Shown: piece by piece, positions 26,286 through 35,441 of the stretch
Position numbering within the stretch: position 1 is the stretch's first letter
Layout: every line of letters starts with the position of its first letter
Assembly: GCF_947497285.1 (NCBI RefSeq)
Contig: NZ_CANMFT010000003.1
Span: forward strand, 248,001 to 312,000
Reading direction: 5' to 3'
Length of the DNA stretch: 64,000 bases
Origin: an uncultured Aliiroseovarius sp.
GTDB taxonomy: Bacteria > Pseudomonadota > Alphaproteobacteria > Rhodobacterales > Rhodobacteraceae
The notes under the pieces: model-generated
Seen by the model: the letters and a program-made list of their open reading frames with translations, nothing else
Databases searched by the model: none
Told to the model about the DNA's origin: nothing
Made by a program: the position numbers and the translations under genes

Positions 26286-27356
26286 TCAAAAGGGGCTTTG
26301 ATAGAGGTCGGGCAGGCCAGTCAGCCAAGTGTCATAGGGCAGATAGCAATAGTGAAAATGGCCGGAATAGATGCTCCAGACCGTTAGGACCAGAAGCAGC
26401 GCCAGATAGGGCAGAGCAGCCAGGACTGCGGATGATCGCCCGAGTGCCAGATAGGGAATGCGGGCAAAGACAACCGCTTGCAACGGCACGAGGTAATAGC
26501 CAAGCCGGTCGGCAATCACGGTCGAGACGAAGACAAGCGGCACCGTTGCAAGCATCATTACGGCACCCAGCGTGACAAGGCGCAGATCAGCGGGATACCG
26601 TGCCTGCCAGGGACCACGAAGAAGCGTCAGGAAAAGCACGGCCGACAGAAAAAGCATGCCGGCGCGGTAAATCGCACCCTGCGCGTCCACGCCGGTGTTC
26701 ACATATCTGGCGACAGCCAACTGAGCGCTTTCCCCCGACGCCAGAAGCAACAGCCCCGGTCCGGCAAGAAGAAGGGCCGCCAAGATGCGCGCTTTGGGTC
26801 GGCCGTGTCCGACCAGTGGCACCAACAGCAAAAACGCTGCGGCGCTGGAATGAAACCCGGCAGCCAGCAGCGTCAAGACCGCATAATGCGCTGTGCGCCC
26901 CTTTTGGAAAGCGACGAAGGCGAAGCATAAAACGCCGATGGCTGCAGCCTGCCTGATGCCAGACATAGGCATGTTGATGATCAGAACGGGGAACAGAAGG
27001 ATCAAAACGCCAAGCCTGTCGGGCTGGCGCCGCGCCAAAGCATGAACGCCTGCAAAAAACAGCGCTGCCGAGGCGACGTTCAGCCAAGGATAGCCTAGCC
27101 CGATCTTGCCAACCATCTGGACCAGCGCCCACCACAAAGGTTCGCGGCGCGCCAAGGCGTCACCAAGCTCCAGATCCAACTGGATCATGAAATGCCTGTG
27201 ATAGCCGTTCCAGTCGCACCCAACATCCAGACGAAATGCGACAAAGATGAAAAGCGCGACCATGACGGCCGGATAGACCTGATCGCGCAATTTGGGTTGT
27301 TGCGCCAAGGCGAACCGAAGTGCCACGAGGGTCAGGAAGAGGGCGGTGTAGATCAC
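26286..27356 (-). CDS. EpsG-family polysaccharide polymerase (Wzy-like)
   Basis: 356-residue polytopic membrane protein with about ten hydrophobic helices. 'FVAFRLDVGCDWNGYHRHF' near residue 45 is the EpsG-type hallmark (FR-x-x-VGxDxxxY). EpsG/Wzy proteins join repeat units in the periplasm. GTG 27356 overlaps the upstream stop (GTGA) and gives a natural N terminus (VIYTALFLTLVALRF). The frame is open up to 27446, but that part lies inside the upstream gene. This is the only polymerase candidate in the locus. Confidence 0.8.
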   Translation of the reverse strand: MIYTALFLTLVALRFALAQQPKLRDQVYPAVMVALFIFVAFRLDVGCDWNGYHRHFMIQLDLELGDALARREPLWWALVQMVGKIGLGYPWLNVASAALFFAGVHALARRQPDRLGVLILLFPVLIINMPMSGIRQAAAIGVLCFAFVAFQKGRTAHYAVLTLLAAGFHSSAAAFLLLVPLVGHGRPKARILAALLLAGPGLLLLASGESAQLAVARYVNTGVDAQGAIYRAGMLFLSAVLFLTLLRGPWQARYPADLRLVTLGAVMMLATVPLVFVSTVIADRLGYYLVPLQAVVFARIPYLALGRSSAVLAALPYLALLLVLTVWSIYSGHFHYCYLPYDTWLTGLPDLYQSPF

Positions 27357-28174
27357 GAAGCCGCTTCGCCCCCGGCCTGCCAGATGGCGGCCTTGCTGAA
27401 GGACAGATAGCCAAGCTGCACGAACACAAGCCAGCCAAGGCACCAAAGCGGGGCAGGTTCAGCGCTGATGAACGCAAGCAAGAACACCATGGGTGCGACG
27501 GTGAGATGCGCTTTCAGATGATATTGCAGAGCTTTTCGTTCTGGCAGGTTCAACCGCCCTTTGGCGTCCAGATAGGTCAAAAACCGCGGCAGACTGAACA
27601 GCATCAGCCCGGTGCAAAGGACCAGCAGAACCGCGGCCTGTCTGCCCTCAACCACCAGCGCAGGAAAGACCGGCAACGAAAACCGCAACAGCGAAAGCTG
27701 CAGAAAGCTGTAGAATTTCAGCTCGATCGACCGCAGCGTGTTATGGGCGACAAGCGTCACAACAAGCGTGCCAAGTGCGGCCCAGAACAGCGCAGATCCG
27801 ACAACGCCCAGTAGGCTTGCGGCCACACCTATTGTGGCAAGCCGGACGCCAACGAACCCAACCAGAAACATCGGGCGAAGCGTCAGATCCACGCGCTGCC
27901 TGGGGGTCGGATCGTGGCGCAGCCCATAGCTGTCGTTGGCCAGATATCCCAGTTCATAGATGCTGATGAAGACCAGATACCCCAAAGCATAAGCACCCAG
28001 AGCCTGAGCCGCACCAAGCCCGCCAAGCAGGCTAGTCAGAAAAACGCCTGGCACCCAAGCGGTTAGAGCATTCACCACAAAATCCCGCGGCCAGTGATAG
28101 CGCGAGGTGAACGCATAGGCAAAAGGCAACCACAGCAGCAGGCGCGTGCGGTTAGTGGAAAATGATTTCGGCAT
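27353..28174 (-). CDS. UbiA-superfamily membrane prenyltransferase-like protein
   Basis: 273 residues with about eight helices. The first aspartate region reads 'ELGYLANDSYGLRHDPTPRQR', which aligns with the UbiA motif NDxxDxxxD followed by P-T-x-R. The ND and the last D are present, but the middle aspartate is glycine. The UbiA family includes enzymes that attach polyprenyl phosphate to a sugar phosphate, such as the mycobacterial Rv3806c. It overlaps the HAD gene by 23 bp and follows it directly, a pairing that suggests a kinase-free prenylation/dephosphorylation pair. Function is inferred. Confidence 0.65.
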   Translation of the reverse strand: MPKSFSTNRTRLLLWLPFAYAFTSRYHWPRDFVVNALTAWVPGVFLTSLLGGLGAAQALGAYALGYLVFISIYELGYLANDSYGLRHDPTPRQRVDLTLRPMFLVGFVGVRLATIGVAASLLGVVGSALFWAALGTLVVTLVAHNTLRSIELKFYSFLQLSLLRFSLPVFPALVVEGRQAAVLLVLCTGLMLFSLPRFLTYLDAKGRLNLPERKALQYHLKAHLTVAPMVFLLAFISAEPAPLWCLGWLVFVQLGYLSFSKAAIWQAGGEAAS

Positions 28175-28820
28175 CCCACTCCCTCATCCAGTTTTTGGGG
28201 TGGCCGGTGGCAACCAGAAGGGCTGGTTTAGCGATCGCGACCAGATCACCGTCGGATTTGTTGTCGGTGATGACAGCGAAGTGTTCGCGGTCCAGACGCA
28301 CCTTCAGAAACCGCTCTAGCGCGGCACGCTTTCGTCCGGTCAGGTCGTCTTGCAGGCGCCCGGTCAAACGCCCTTTGTCATGGGCAAGGCGGGATGCAAT
28401 GAAAGGCACATCAAGCGACTGCGCAATCGCAGCCACGACGGGCGAGATTGCGTTGGACACAAGCACAGGGGTCCAGCCGGCCTTGCGCATGGCCTGCATC
28501 CGCTCATGCGGTGGTTGAATGGCAAGCCCCGACAAGTGGTCTTCGACATAGCGCGTGGCGGATGCCTCCAGCGCGGTCAGCCGTTCACCACGCAGGCTGG
28601 CAAGGATAATGGCGCGATGCAGGTCCCAACCGGTCAGTTTGGCGAAGGCGACCAACCCGAAACGCAGCGCACTTTGCGGCGCCGAGATTGCCTCGAGCAC
28701 AGATGAACGCCAGCGATTGGCGCAGCGCGCATGGTGAAAGATTACCAGCCCCGCAGTGGTGTTGGCGTCGTAAAGCGTGCCGCATACATCTACGGCCAGA
28801 ACCTTGTCGTCGTCGGTCAT
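28152..28820 (-). CDS. HAD-family phosphatase in the polysaccharide operon
   Basis: 222 residues. HAD motif I is 'LAVDVCGTLYDANTT' (D10 nucleophile; the second Asp of DxDGT is replaced by Cys-Gly-Thr, as VDVCGT). Motif II 'VLVSNAIS' lies near 118, the lysine motif near 'GRKRAALERFL', and motif IV 'VITDNKSDGDLVAIA' near 190. A cap between motifs I and II makes it HAD-IB-like, the phosphoserine-phosphatase type. It is coupled to the glycosyltransferase upstream (ATGA) and overlaps the UbiA-like gene. A likely role is removing a phosphate from a sugar or prenyl intermediate. The atypical motif I (D-x-C instead of D-x-D) makes its activity uncertain. Confidence 0.75.
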   Translation of the reverse strand: MTDDDKVLAVDVCGTLYDANTTAGLVIFHHARCANRWRSSVLEAISAPQSALRFGLVAFAKLTGWDLHRAIILASLRGERLTALEASATRYVEDHLSGLAIQPPHERMQAMRKAGWTPVLVSNAISPVVAAIAQSLDVPFIASRLAHDKGRLTGRLQDDLTGRKRAALERFLKVRLDREHFAVITDNKSDGDLVAIAKPALLVATGHPKNWMREWDAEIIFH

Positions 28821-30058
28821 GCGGCCTGCTTGCGTTGGGCGAAGCTTTGATAAACCCCATCATAGCGGTCACAAGCCGCATCCAGATCGAACCGCCCGGC
28901 AACGCGGTCGCGAATGGTGCTGCGGGAGGCAAAGCGGGCTGTCGCGATTTTCGTTGCCGCTGCTTGGAGGTCCGCATCCGACAAGCCGTCAAGCACCAGC
29001 CCAATCGCAGGGTCGGGCACGACCCGGTGAATGTCGCCAATGCCTGCATTGCTGATCACCGGCAATCCGCATGACAAATACTCGCCGACTTTGGTGGCAG
29101 AGGCCCCTAAGCTCGAGGGCTTGGTCACGCGAAAGGACAACCCCAGATCGGCCGCGTTCAGAAGCGAAGGCACGTCTTGGTGTGGCACTTGTCGACACAG
29201 GATTTCGTTGTCGCCCAAGGTGATGCCATGGCCGTTTGCGGCATCGATATGGTCCTTTGCGCGGTGATCGCCGATCAACAGCAGTTTGCTACGCACACCT
29301 TGCGCGCGCAGGGCGGCAGTCAGCCGATAGGTGGCGTCTATCCGGTAAAGCGGACCGGCCGACCCAAGATGGGCAAGCACCACGTCGTGAATGCCGAACC
29401 CGAGCTGCTTGCGCCAGCTTTGACGCAGCGCACGGTCGGGTGCGAAACGTGTCTGGTCAACGCTGCAGGGGATCACCTCGATCGGGCAGTTGTTGTAGGA
29501 GGCGCGCGCTGCCACCAGCTCACGGGCGTCTTCGGTCAAGGTGATGACCGCCGACGCCTTGGCAAGGGCTTGCGTTTCAAGCCTGCGGAAGTGGAGCGCA
29601 TAGCTGCGCCCGACCGGGCCGCGCCAGATCCCACTTTCGCATCGTTCATCAACCCAGAAGCCACGCATATCAAAAACGAAGGGAACCGCACGGCGTTGGC
29701 TGACTTGCAACACGGCCCCCAACGGCATGTAGCTGCGACAGTGCAGGACATCGGGGCGGAATGCGGTGACAAGCCCATCCAGTCGCGACAACAGCAAGCT
29801 TGGCATCGCGAACCGCTCTAGCTTTCCCGCCAGCGAAGACCTGTGCCGCAGGATGGGGCTGTGAACAATCCCCGCACGCGCGAGTCTGGGTGCAATTTCG
29901 GTGCGATAAAGGTCCTGCTGATCCGGGCGTTCTACGGAAAGAACAGCGATCTTGTGGCCACGTGAGGACAGCGCTTCGAGATAGGGCAGCACTTGCGCCA
30001 CGCCAATGTGGTCGGTCAGCCCGTTATTGGTGACGAAGATGGAACGCGTGTAGGTCAT
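28817..30058 (-). CDS. Glycosyltransferase (family 4-like)
   Basis: 413 residues. N-terminal Rossmann domain begins MTYTRSIFVTNNGLTDHIGVAQVLPYLEALSSRGH. The donor-binding half has 'LAHLGSAGPLYRIDATYRL', 'LLLIGDHRAKDHIDAANGHG' and 'GEYLSCGLPVISNAGIGD'. The E-x7-E element is degenerate (GASATKVGEYLSCGLP). ATG 30058 overlaps the upstream stop (ATGA); the frame is open further upstream, but inside the neighbouring gene. It belongs to the operon and adds one sugar of the repeat unit. Sugar specificity is unknown. Confidence 0.85.
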   Translation of the reverse strand: MTYTRSIFVTNNGLTDHIGVAQVLPYLEALSSRGHKIAVLSVERPDQQDLYRTEIAPRLARAGIVHSPILRHRSSLAGKLERFAMPSLLLSRLDGLVTAFRPDVLHCRSYMPLGAVLQVSQRRAVPFVFDMRGFWVDERCESGIWRGPVGRSYALHFRRLETQALAKASAVITLTEDARELVAARASYNNCPIEVIPCSVDQTRFAPDRALRQSWRKQLGFGIHDVVLAHLGSAGPLYRIDATYRLTAALRAQGVRSKLLLIGDHRAKDHIDAANGHGITLGDNEILCRQVPHQDVPSLLNAADLGLSFRVTKPSSLGASATKVGEYLSCGLPVISNAGIGDIHRVVPDPAIGLVLDGLSDADLQAAATKIATARFASRSTIRDRVAGRFDLDAACDRYDGVYQSFAQRKQAA

Positions 30059-31203
30059 ATGCGGGTCTCTCCGGTCAGCGGCTCTTTGGCAGGCGGCAGC
30101 AGCTTGCTGAACTGAGCGGCAGCCACTTCGGGGCGAAAATCGCGCGCGCGCCTGCGCGATTTCATCGGGTCGTGGGGTGCGTTCAGCACCGATGCGATCG
30201 CTTGGGCAAGCGCCTCTGGATCGGCCACGGGAACCAAGGTTCCGTAGCGACCGCGCGATAGAATTTCGGACGGGCCATTGGGGCAATCGGTGGACACCAC
30301 TGGCAGGCCATGCGCCATCGCTTCAACCACTACGTTGGCGAAACCTTCCCATTGCGAGCTGAGCACAAACAGATCGGCCGAGCTGTAATAAGCACCGGGA
30401 TCATCGCAGAATCCGTGCAATGACACGCGCCCGGTCAGGTCAAGGTCGGTCACAAGCGCTTCCAGTGCGGCGCGGTCCGCGCCTTCGCCCAGAATGACCA
30501 GCTCGCCGTCGATCCCACGATCCAGCATCACGCGAAAGCCGCGCAGGAGTGTCGGGAAATCCTTCTGCCAGCGCAAATTACCAACCGCGAGAACGCGGTG
30601 GCGCGCACCCGCCGGCCAAGTGGCCGTGCCGGCCTGGGCATAGGGCTGCTCGATCGGGTTGTGGATCACCTTGACCGACCCTTTCGGCAACAGGCCAAGA
30701 TCTTCAAGGTCGCGCGCTGCACCCGCAGAAACCGAAACATTGGCCAAAGCCTTTGGATACGTCGCGCGAATGCTGGCACGCATGGCCATCAGATGGGCAA
30801 CGCCCTTGGTCGCATATTGCTGGGACAGGGTGTTGTGATCCGTGGTGATAACCGGAACCCCGGTGCCGCGCGCCGCCCAGACCGCAAGGCTGTTCAGCGG
30901 CCACATCGCAGAGATCAGCGCGGTTGGGCTTTCCTGTTTCAACCAGTCGCGCAACGGTCGGACCACATTGCGCAGGCGCTGTGCCTTCAGGTCGATCACC
31001 CGCGCGCCGATTCTTTGCGCCTCGTCCAGAAAGGCGCCGTCCGCGTTGGCCAACACAAACAGCGGCGCATAGCCGGTCTGGGAAAGTTGCGTGGCCAAGG
31101 TCAGCATGACCCGCTCGGCCCCGCCGCCGCGCAGGTCGGGCAGCAGATAGGCAAGGGTTTGTTGATGCGTCGCGTGCAAGGATTGCAGGTTTTCATGGAT
31201 CAT
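30055..31203 (-). CDS. Glycosyltransferase family 4 (PglJ/PglH-like)
   Basis: 382-residue GT-B enzyme. 'YLLPDLRGGGAERVMLTLATQL' is the glycine-rich N-terminal landmark. 'VLAVGNLRWQKDFPTLLRGF' and 'LSSQWEGFANVVVEAMAHGLPVVSTDCPNGPSEIL' carry the donor-site residues and the E-x7-E motif. This resembles GalNAc transferases of the Pgl/Wbp type. ATG 31203 is taken because it overlaps the ABC gene's stop (ATGA). Donor specificity is inferred only at family level. Confidence 0.9.
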   Translation of the reverse strand: MIHENLQSLHATHQQTLAYLLPDLRGGGAERVMLTLATQLSQTGYAPLFVLANADGAFLDEAQRIGARVIDLKAQRLRNVVRPLRDWLKQESPTALISAMWPLNSLAVWAARGTGVPVITTDHNTLSQQYATKGVAHLMAMRASIRATYPKALANVSVSAGAARDLEDLGLLPKGSVKVIHNPIEQPYAQAGTATWPAGARHRVLAVGNLRWQKDFPTLLRGFRVMLDRGIDGELVILGEGADRAALEALVTDLDLTGRVSLHGFCDDPGAYYSSADLFVLSSQWEGFANVVVEAMAHGLPVVSTDCPNGPSEILSRGRYGTLVPVADPEALAQAIASVLNAPHDPMKSRRRARDFRPEVAAAQFSKLLPPAKEPLTGETRI

Positions 31204-32996
31204 GGGCTCACCCCGGCAAGTGCCTGAAAGCTGGAATTTCGTTCGATCAGATCGCGATAAGGGCCGCTTGCTACGATGCGACCTTCGTTCAGCATGATGA
31301 TGCGGTCGCATGTTTCGACCGTGGACAGCCGATGGGCGATGATCAGGATTGTTTTGGTGCCTTGCAGGCCCTTGATCGCCTTCATGACATCGCGTTCCGT
31401 GATCGCGTCAAGCGCGCTGGTGGCTTCATCAAACACCAAAATATCAGGGTCGTGATACAACGCGCGGGCAATCCCGATCCGCTGGCGTTGACCGCCGGAC
31501 AGGCGCAACCCGCCTTCGCCAACTTCGGTGGCATACCCGTCCGTCAGCCGCGTTTCGATGAATTGGTCAAGTTGTGCGCGCTGGGCACAGTCGCGCACGC
31601 GGGCCATGTCGATCTGGTCTGCTGGCGTGCCCAACGCGATGTTCTCGGCGATGCTCATATCGCCAAGAAAGATGCTTTGCGGCACATAACCGATCGAGGA
31701 TTGCCAGGCTTTGACATTCGCGTCGGTGATCGGCACGCCATCGACGCAAATCTGCCCCGCGCTGGGCGTCAACAGGCCAAGCACAAGGTCGATCAACGTG
31801 GTCTTCCCTGCGCCCGTGCCACCCACTACCCCGATGGCACTGCCCGCCGGGATCGAAAGCGACAGTCCGTCAATGCCTTGCGTGCTGCCGTCATAGCAAA
31901 ATCGGAGGTCTTGCAGTTCAAGCGCCTGGTGCAATGCAAGCCGGTTTTGCGCACGGGGAGGTGGGGCGATGTCAGGCAGCTCGGTCATATCGCGATAGAG
32001 AACGTCAACTGCCCCGGCGCCAAAGCGAAACTCGACCATTGCCCGATAGATTCCCTGCACCGAAGGGAGCATCCGATAGGCGGCGAAGGCAAAGACGCCA
32101 AGTTGCGGCAGAATGGCCGTCGCGCTGGAGCCTGCAGGAAGGGTCGACAGCAGCGCAACGCAGACCAGCAACATGCCACCAAAGCCGATCGCCTCGACCA
32201 GATATTTTGGCATCTGGCCAAGGACCAGATTTGCCGCTTGCATCCGCGACACTTCGATCGACGGCGCGCGAAAATGCCGGATATAGGCATCTTCCTTGCC
32301 AAGAATGCGAATATCCTTGATGCCGCCCAACGCCTCGCGCGCGATAGTATAGCGGGCCTGATCGGCGGCGATGCGACGCGAACTGTTGCGCGTCACCAGG
32401 CGGCGGATGGTCACAAAGATCGCGACATAGGCTGTTCCCAGAACCAAAACAGAGACGCCTGCAATAAACGGGTCCATCACCACAAGGAACGTCAGGATGG
32501 CAACCAGCGTCACAACCGAGGTCGCGAACCGCAACACCGGGGCGAGCGCAAACATTGTGGCCTGCTCGACCTCGGCCAGAATGTTCTTCGCCATTTCGCC
32601 AGTGTGGCGGCCAAGGAAGAACGCGTAGGGTTGACGCAGGTAGCGTTCGATCAAACGCGTGCCAAGGCTATGACGGCGCATCTGCACAAACCGTGTCATC
32701 GCGTATTCGCCTGCGCTGCGCACCAACGCACCAAGCATCAAGAAGGTGAAGGTCGCCAGTGCCAACGCCAGCAAAAAGCCGTGAGTTTCTGTGAAACCAC
32801 CCCACTCATAAAGGGCTGAAAGGGTCGGGTTGGTTTGTATCAAGCTGGGGTCGGACAGGGTCAGGAAGAACGGAAAGACGGATGCGACGCCCACGACTTC
32901 GAACCCGGCCATCACCAGAACGAGGCCCAGAACCAACACGCCACGGCGTCGTTCACGCGGGGTCAGAAGTGCATGAAGTTTTCTGAGCGTTTCCAT
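31200..32996 (-). CDS. ABC-type lipid-linked oligosaccharide flippase (PglK/MsbA-like)
   Basis: 598 residues with a six-helix exporter membrane domain (about 1-330) fused to one ATPase domain. Walker A is GGTGAGKTT near residue 385, the signature LSGGQRQRIGIARAL near 490, and Walker B ILVFDEATSALD. The layout matches PglK, which flips undecaprenyl-PP-linked oligosaccharides across the inner membrane. No Wzx-type flippase is seen in the locus, so this protein probably takes that role. ATG 32996 lies 2 bp after the dehydrogenase stop; the open frame extends further up but inside that gene. Confidence 0.88.
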   Translation of the reverse strand: METLRKLHALLTPRERRRGVLVLGLVLVMAGFEVVGVASVFPFFLTLSDPSLIQTNPTLSALYEWGGFTETHGFLLALALATFTFLMLGALVRSAGEYAMTRFVQMRRHSLGTRLIERYLRQPYAFFLGRHTGEMAKNILAEVEQATMFALAPVLRFATSVVTLVAILTFLVVMDPFIAGVSVLVLGTAYVAIFVTIRRLVTRNSSRRIAADQARYTIAREALGGIKDIRILGKEDAYIRHFRAPSIEVSRMQAANLVLGQMPKYLVEAIGFGGMLLVCVALLSTLPAGSSATAILPQLGVFAFAAYRMLPSVQGIYRAMVEFRFGAGAVDVLYRDMTELPDIAPPPRAQNRLALHQALELQDLRFCYDGSTQGIDGLSLSIPAGSAIGVVGGTGAGKTTLIDLVLGLLTPSAGQICVDGVPITDANVKAWQSSIGYVPQSIFLGDMSIAENIALGTPADQIDMARVRDCAQRAQLDQFIETRLTDGYATEVGEGGLRLSGGQRQRIGIARALYHDPDILVFDEATSALDAITERDVMKAIKGLQGTKTILIIAHRLSTVETCDRIIMLNEGRIVASGPYRDLIERNSSFQALAGVSP

Positions 32997-32998
32997 GC

Positions 32999-34279
32999 CT
33001 AGAGCCTCAGGTCCGCCATCTCGCGCCCCAGCGCGGATTTGATGTCGTAGGTGACGGACAGGTTCTTGGCATAGCGCGAAATCCATCCCGGTTCGCGGTC
33101 CAGAAACACGCGGTGGGCAACCGCTAGCATAACGCCGTCATAGCGATGCGCGGCGGGTTTTTCGACCAGATCAATCCCGTATTCGCTGCGTGCAGTGTCG
33201 GGGTCGGCATGTGGGTCATGAACGTCGACCGTGACGCCGTAGTCGCGCAGCTCTTCCAGAATATCCACCACGCGCGTGTTGCGCAGATCAGGGCAGTTTT
33301 CCTTGAAGGTCAGGCCAAGGATCAACACCCGAGCCCGCGCGACGTTGATCCCTTTCTTCATCATTGCCTTGATCATCTGCCCTGCGACATAGGCCCCCAT
33401 CCCGTCATTGATACGGCGACCTGAAAGGATGACCTGCGGGTGGTAGCCGATTTCTTCGGCCTTATGCGTCAGGTAGTAGGGGTCGACACCGATGCAGTGC
33501 CCGCCGACCAGTCCGGGGCGGAAGGGCAGGAAATTCCATTTGGTTCCCGCCGCCTCCAACACCGCGCCCGTGTCGATACCCAGCCGATTGAAGATGATCG
33601 CCAGTTCGTTCACCAGACTGATGTTCAGGTCGCGTTGCGTGTTTTCGATCACCTTTGCGGCTTCTGCGACGCGAATGCTTTCAGCCTTGAACGTGCCGGC
33701 GGTGATGATCTGTGCATATAGCGCGTCGATACGGTCGGCGGCCTCGGCGGTCGACCCAGAGGTCACCTTCACAATCGAAGGAAGCCGGTGGCCGTGATCG
33801 CCGGGGTTGATCCGCTCAGGGCTATAGCCGACGGAAAAGTCACGGTTGAGCTTCAGCCCCGATGCCTCTTCTAAAATGGGAACGCAAACCTCTTCTGTCG
33901 CGCCGGGATAGACGGTGCTTTCATAAATCACGGTATCCCCGTGGCTTAGCACCTGCCCCACCGTCTGGCTCGCGGCTTTCAGTGGCGCGAGATTGGGGCG
34001 TTTATGGGCGTCAATCGGCGTGGGAACCGTCACGACATAGATGTTCGCCCCGGCCAATTGGGCGATGTCAGCCGTGTAGGTCAGCCGGTGCGCCAGTTGA
34101 AGCGCATCGTGTGGCACCTCTTGGGTGCGATCATGGCCGGCTTGCAATTCGGCCACGCGATTTGTGTCGACATCAAAGCCGATCACGGGCCGGTGCTTGC
34201 CGAATTCAACGGCCAAGGGCAATCCGACATAGCCAAGCCCAATTACCGCGACTGTTTCGCGGTCTGGAAAATCTTTCAT
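32999..34279 (-). CDS. Nucleotide-sugar C6 dehydrogenase (UDP-GlcNAc dehydrogenase, TviB/WbpO-like)
   Basis: 426 residues. The N-terminal NAD domain opens '[29 protein letters not shown]' and 'AGHDRTQEV', which I recognise as TviB/WbpO type rather than UDP-glucose dehydrogenase. The catalytic cysteine lies in '[15 protein letters not shown]' near residue 265. It would make a UDP-N-acetylhexosaminuronic acid, an acidic building block. First gene of the long minus-strand operon. It is followed 2 bp later by the ABC flippase gene. UDP-glucose or UDP-ManNAc as substrate cannot be excluded. Confidence 0.88.
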   Translation of the reverse strand: MKDFPDRETVAVIGLGYVGLPLAVEFGKHRPVIGFDVDTNRVAELQAGHDRTQEVPHDALQLAHRLTYTADIAQLAGANIYVVTVPTPIDAHKRPNLAPLKAASQTVGQVLSHGDTVIYESTVYPGATEEVCVPILEEASGLKLNRDFSVGYSPERINPGDHGHRLPSIVKVTSGSTAEAADRIDALYAQIITAGTFKAESIRVAEAAKVIENTQRDLNISLVNELAIIFNRLGIDTGAVLEAAGTKWNFLPFRPGLVGGHCIGVDPYYLTHKAEEIGYHPQVILSGRRINDGMGAYVAGQMIKAMMKKGINVARARVLILGLTFKENCPDLRNTRVVDILEELRDYGVTVDVHDPHADPDTARSEYGIDLVEKPAAHRYDGVMLAVAHRVFLDREPGWISRYAKNLSVTYDIKSALGREMADLRL

Positions 34280-34373
34280 GCGCGTGTGCCTTCATCGCTG
34301 TCAGCACCCCACAACCTCTGCGCGATTAAGATTGCCTAAATATTCGCTAAAGGAAAGTAAAACTTCACAGAAA
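34280..34373 (-). promoter_or_regulatory. Promoter region of the main exopolysaccharide operon
   Basis: 94 bp between the epimerase terminator and the dehydrogenase start. It is A/T-rich for this genome (CTTTAGCGAATATTTAGGCA and CTTAATC on the minus strand). I could not settle on one -35/-10 pair, but transcription of the operon must begin here because a terminator precedes it. Confidence 0.45.
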
Positions 34374-34400
34374 ATGCGAGAAACGCACCGTTTCTCGCAT
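34374..34400 (-). terminator. Intrinsic terminator of the epimerase gene
   Basis: A perfect 11-bp stem, ATGCGAGAAAC (34374-34384) / GTTTCTCGCAT (34390-34400), with a 5-nt loop. On the minus strand it is followed by TTTTCTG. It lies 22 bp downstream of the epimerase stop and splits it from the dehydrogenase operon. Confidence 0.85.
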
Positions 34401-34421
34401 CATGCCACCGGGCCAAGGCCG

Positions 34422-35441
34422 TTAGCGGTGGTAATAGTCCAGATACCACGCGACGAAGCTGTTGACGCCGTCGCGGAAATCGGTGGCGGGCTGATACCCG
34501 GTCAAGCGCTTCAACAGGCTGGCGTCGGCCCAGGTGGCCGGCACATCGCCCATCTGCATTTCCATATAGTTGCGTTGAGCCGTTTTGCCGGTGGCCTCTT
34601 CGATGGCGTCCACGAAATCCAGCAGCCGCACCTTGTCGGAGTTTCCGACATTGACCACCCGGTAAGGTGCTGCGGGTGACAGGCTGTCACCCTCTTCGAT
34701 ATCGGCCGCACTGTCTGGCCGCACCGGCGGCACGTCGATCAACAGCCGGATACCGCGCACCAGATCCTCGACATAGGTGAAGTCGCGGAACATGTCGCCA
34801 TTGTTGTAGATGTCAATCGGCGTGCCATCCAGAATGCCCTTGGTGAACTTGAAAAGGGCCATATCCGGGCGCCCCCACGGGCCATACACGGTAAAAAACC
34901 GGAACATCGTCGTGGGCAGGTTCCAAAGGTGCGCATAGCTGTGTGCCATGCTTTCATTGGCTTTCTTGGTGGCGGCATAAATGGTCAGCTGCGTGTCTGC
35001 CTTTTCGGTCTCGGTAAACGGCATATGGTCGTTTGCGCCATAGACCGAACTGGTCGAGGCCATCAGCAGATGATCCACCTTGTGGCGGCGTGCGGCCTCC
35101 ATCACGTTGAACGTGCCGATCACGTTGCTGTCCAGATAGGCGCGCGGGTTTTCCAAGCTGTAGCGGACGCCAGCCTGCGCGGCCAGATGCACGATGATGT
35201 CCGGCTTGAAGTTGTCGGCGACCTCGTCAAACAGGTCCTGGTCTTCCAGCATACCTTCAGTCATCGAAAAGTTCGGGTCTTGCAACAGCATCGCATGCCG
35301 ACGCTGCTTCAACGTGACATCGTAATAATCCGTCATCCCGTCATAGCCGTGAACGCGGAACCCTTCCGCAAGAAGAAGTTTGCCAAGGTGGTAGCCGATA
35401 AAACCGGCTGTCCCGGTGATCAATACGTTTCGCTGGGTCAC
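34422..35441 (-). CDS. NAD-dependent UDP-uronate 4-epimerase (CapI/LspL-like)
   Basis: 339-residue extended short-chain dehydrogenase. The NAD motif is ITGTAGFIGYHLGKLL near residue 7. Catalytic Ser/Thr-Tyr-Lys appear in 'MASTSSVYG' and 'IYAATKKANE' (Y-x3-K). 'FRFFTVYGPWGRPDMALFKF' is the UDP-glucuronate 4-epimerase landmark. It would make UDP-GalA or an equivalent HexNAcA. GTG 35441 is taken because it gives the family's natural N terminus and an AAAAGG element lies just upstream; the open frame reaches 35504. It has its own terminator, so it is a separate transcript from the main operon. Confidence 0.88.
   Translation of the reverse strand: MTQRNVLITGTAGFIGYHLGKLLLAEGFRVHGYDGMTDYYDVTLKQRRHAMLLQDPNFSMTEGMLEDQDLFDEVADNFKPDIIVHLAAQAGVRYSLENPRAYLDSNVIGTFNVMEAARRHKVDHLLMASTSSVYGANDHMPFTETEKADTQLTIYAATKKANESMAHSYAHLWNLPTTMFRFFTVYGPWGRPDMALFKFTKGILDGTPIDIYNNGDMFRDFTYVEDLVRGIRLLIDVPPVRPDSAADIEEGDSLSPAAPYRVVNVGNSDKVRLLDFVDAIEEATGKTAQRNYMEMQMGDVPATWADASLLKRLTGYQPATDFRDGVNSFVAWYLDYYHR

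Noticed and set aside
31332-32819. 495-codon plus-strand frame opposite the ABC flippase gene
   Set aside because: Antisense to a well-supported ABC transporter gene; composition is typical of a codon shadow.
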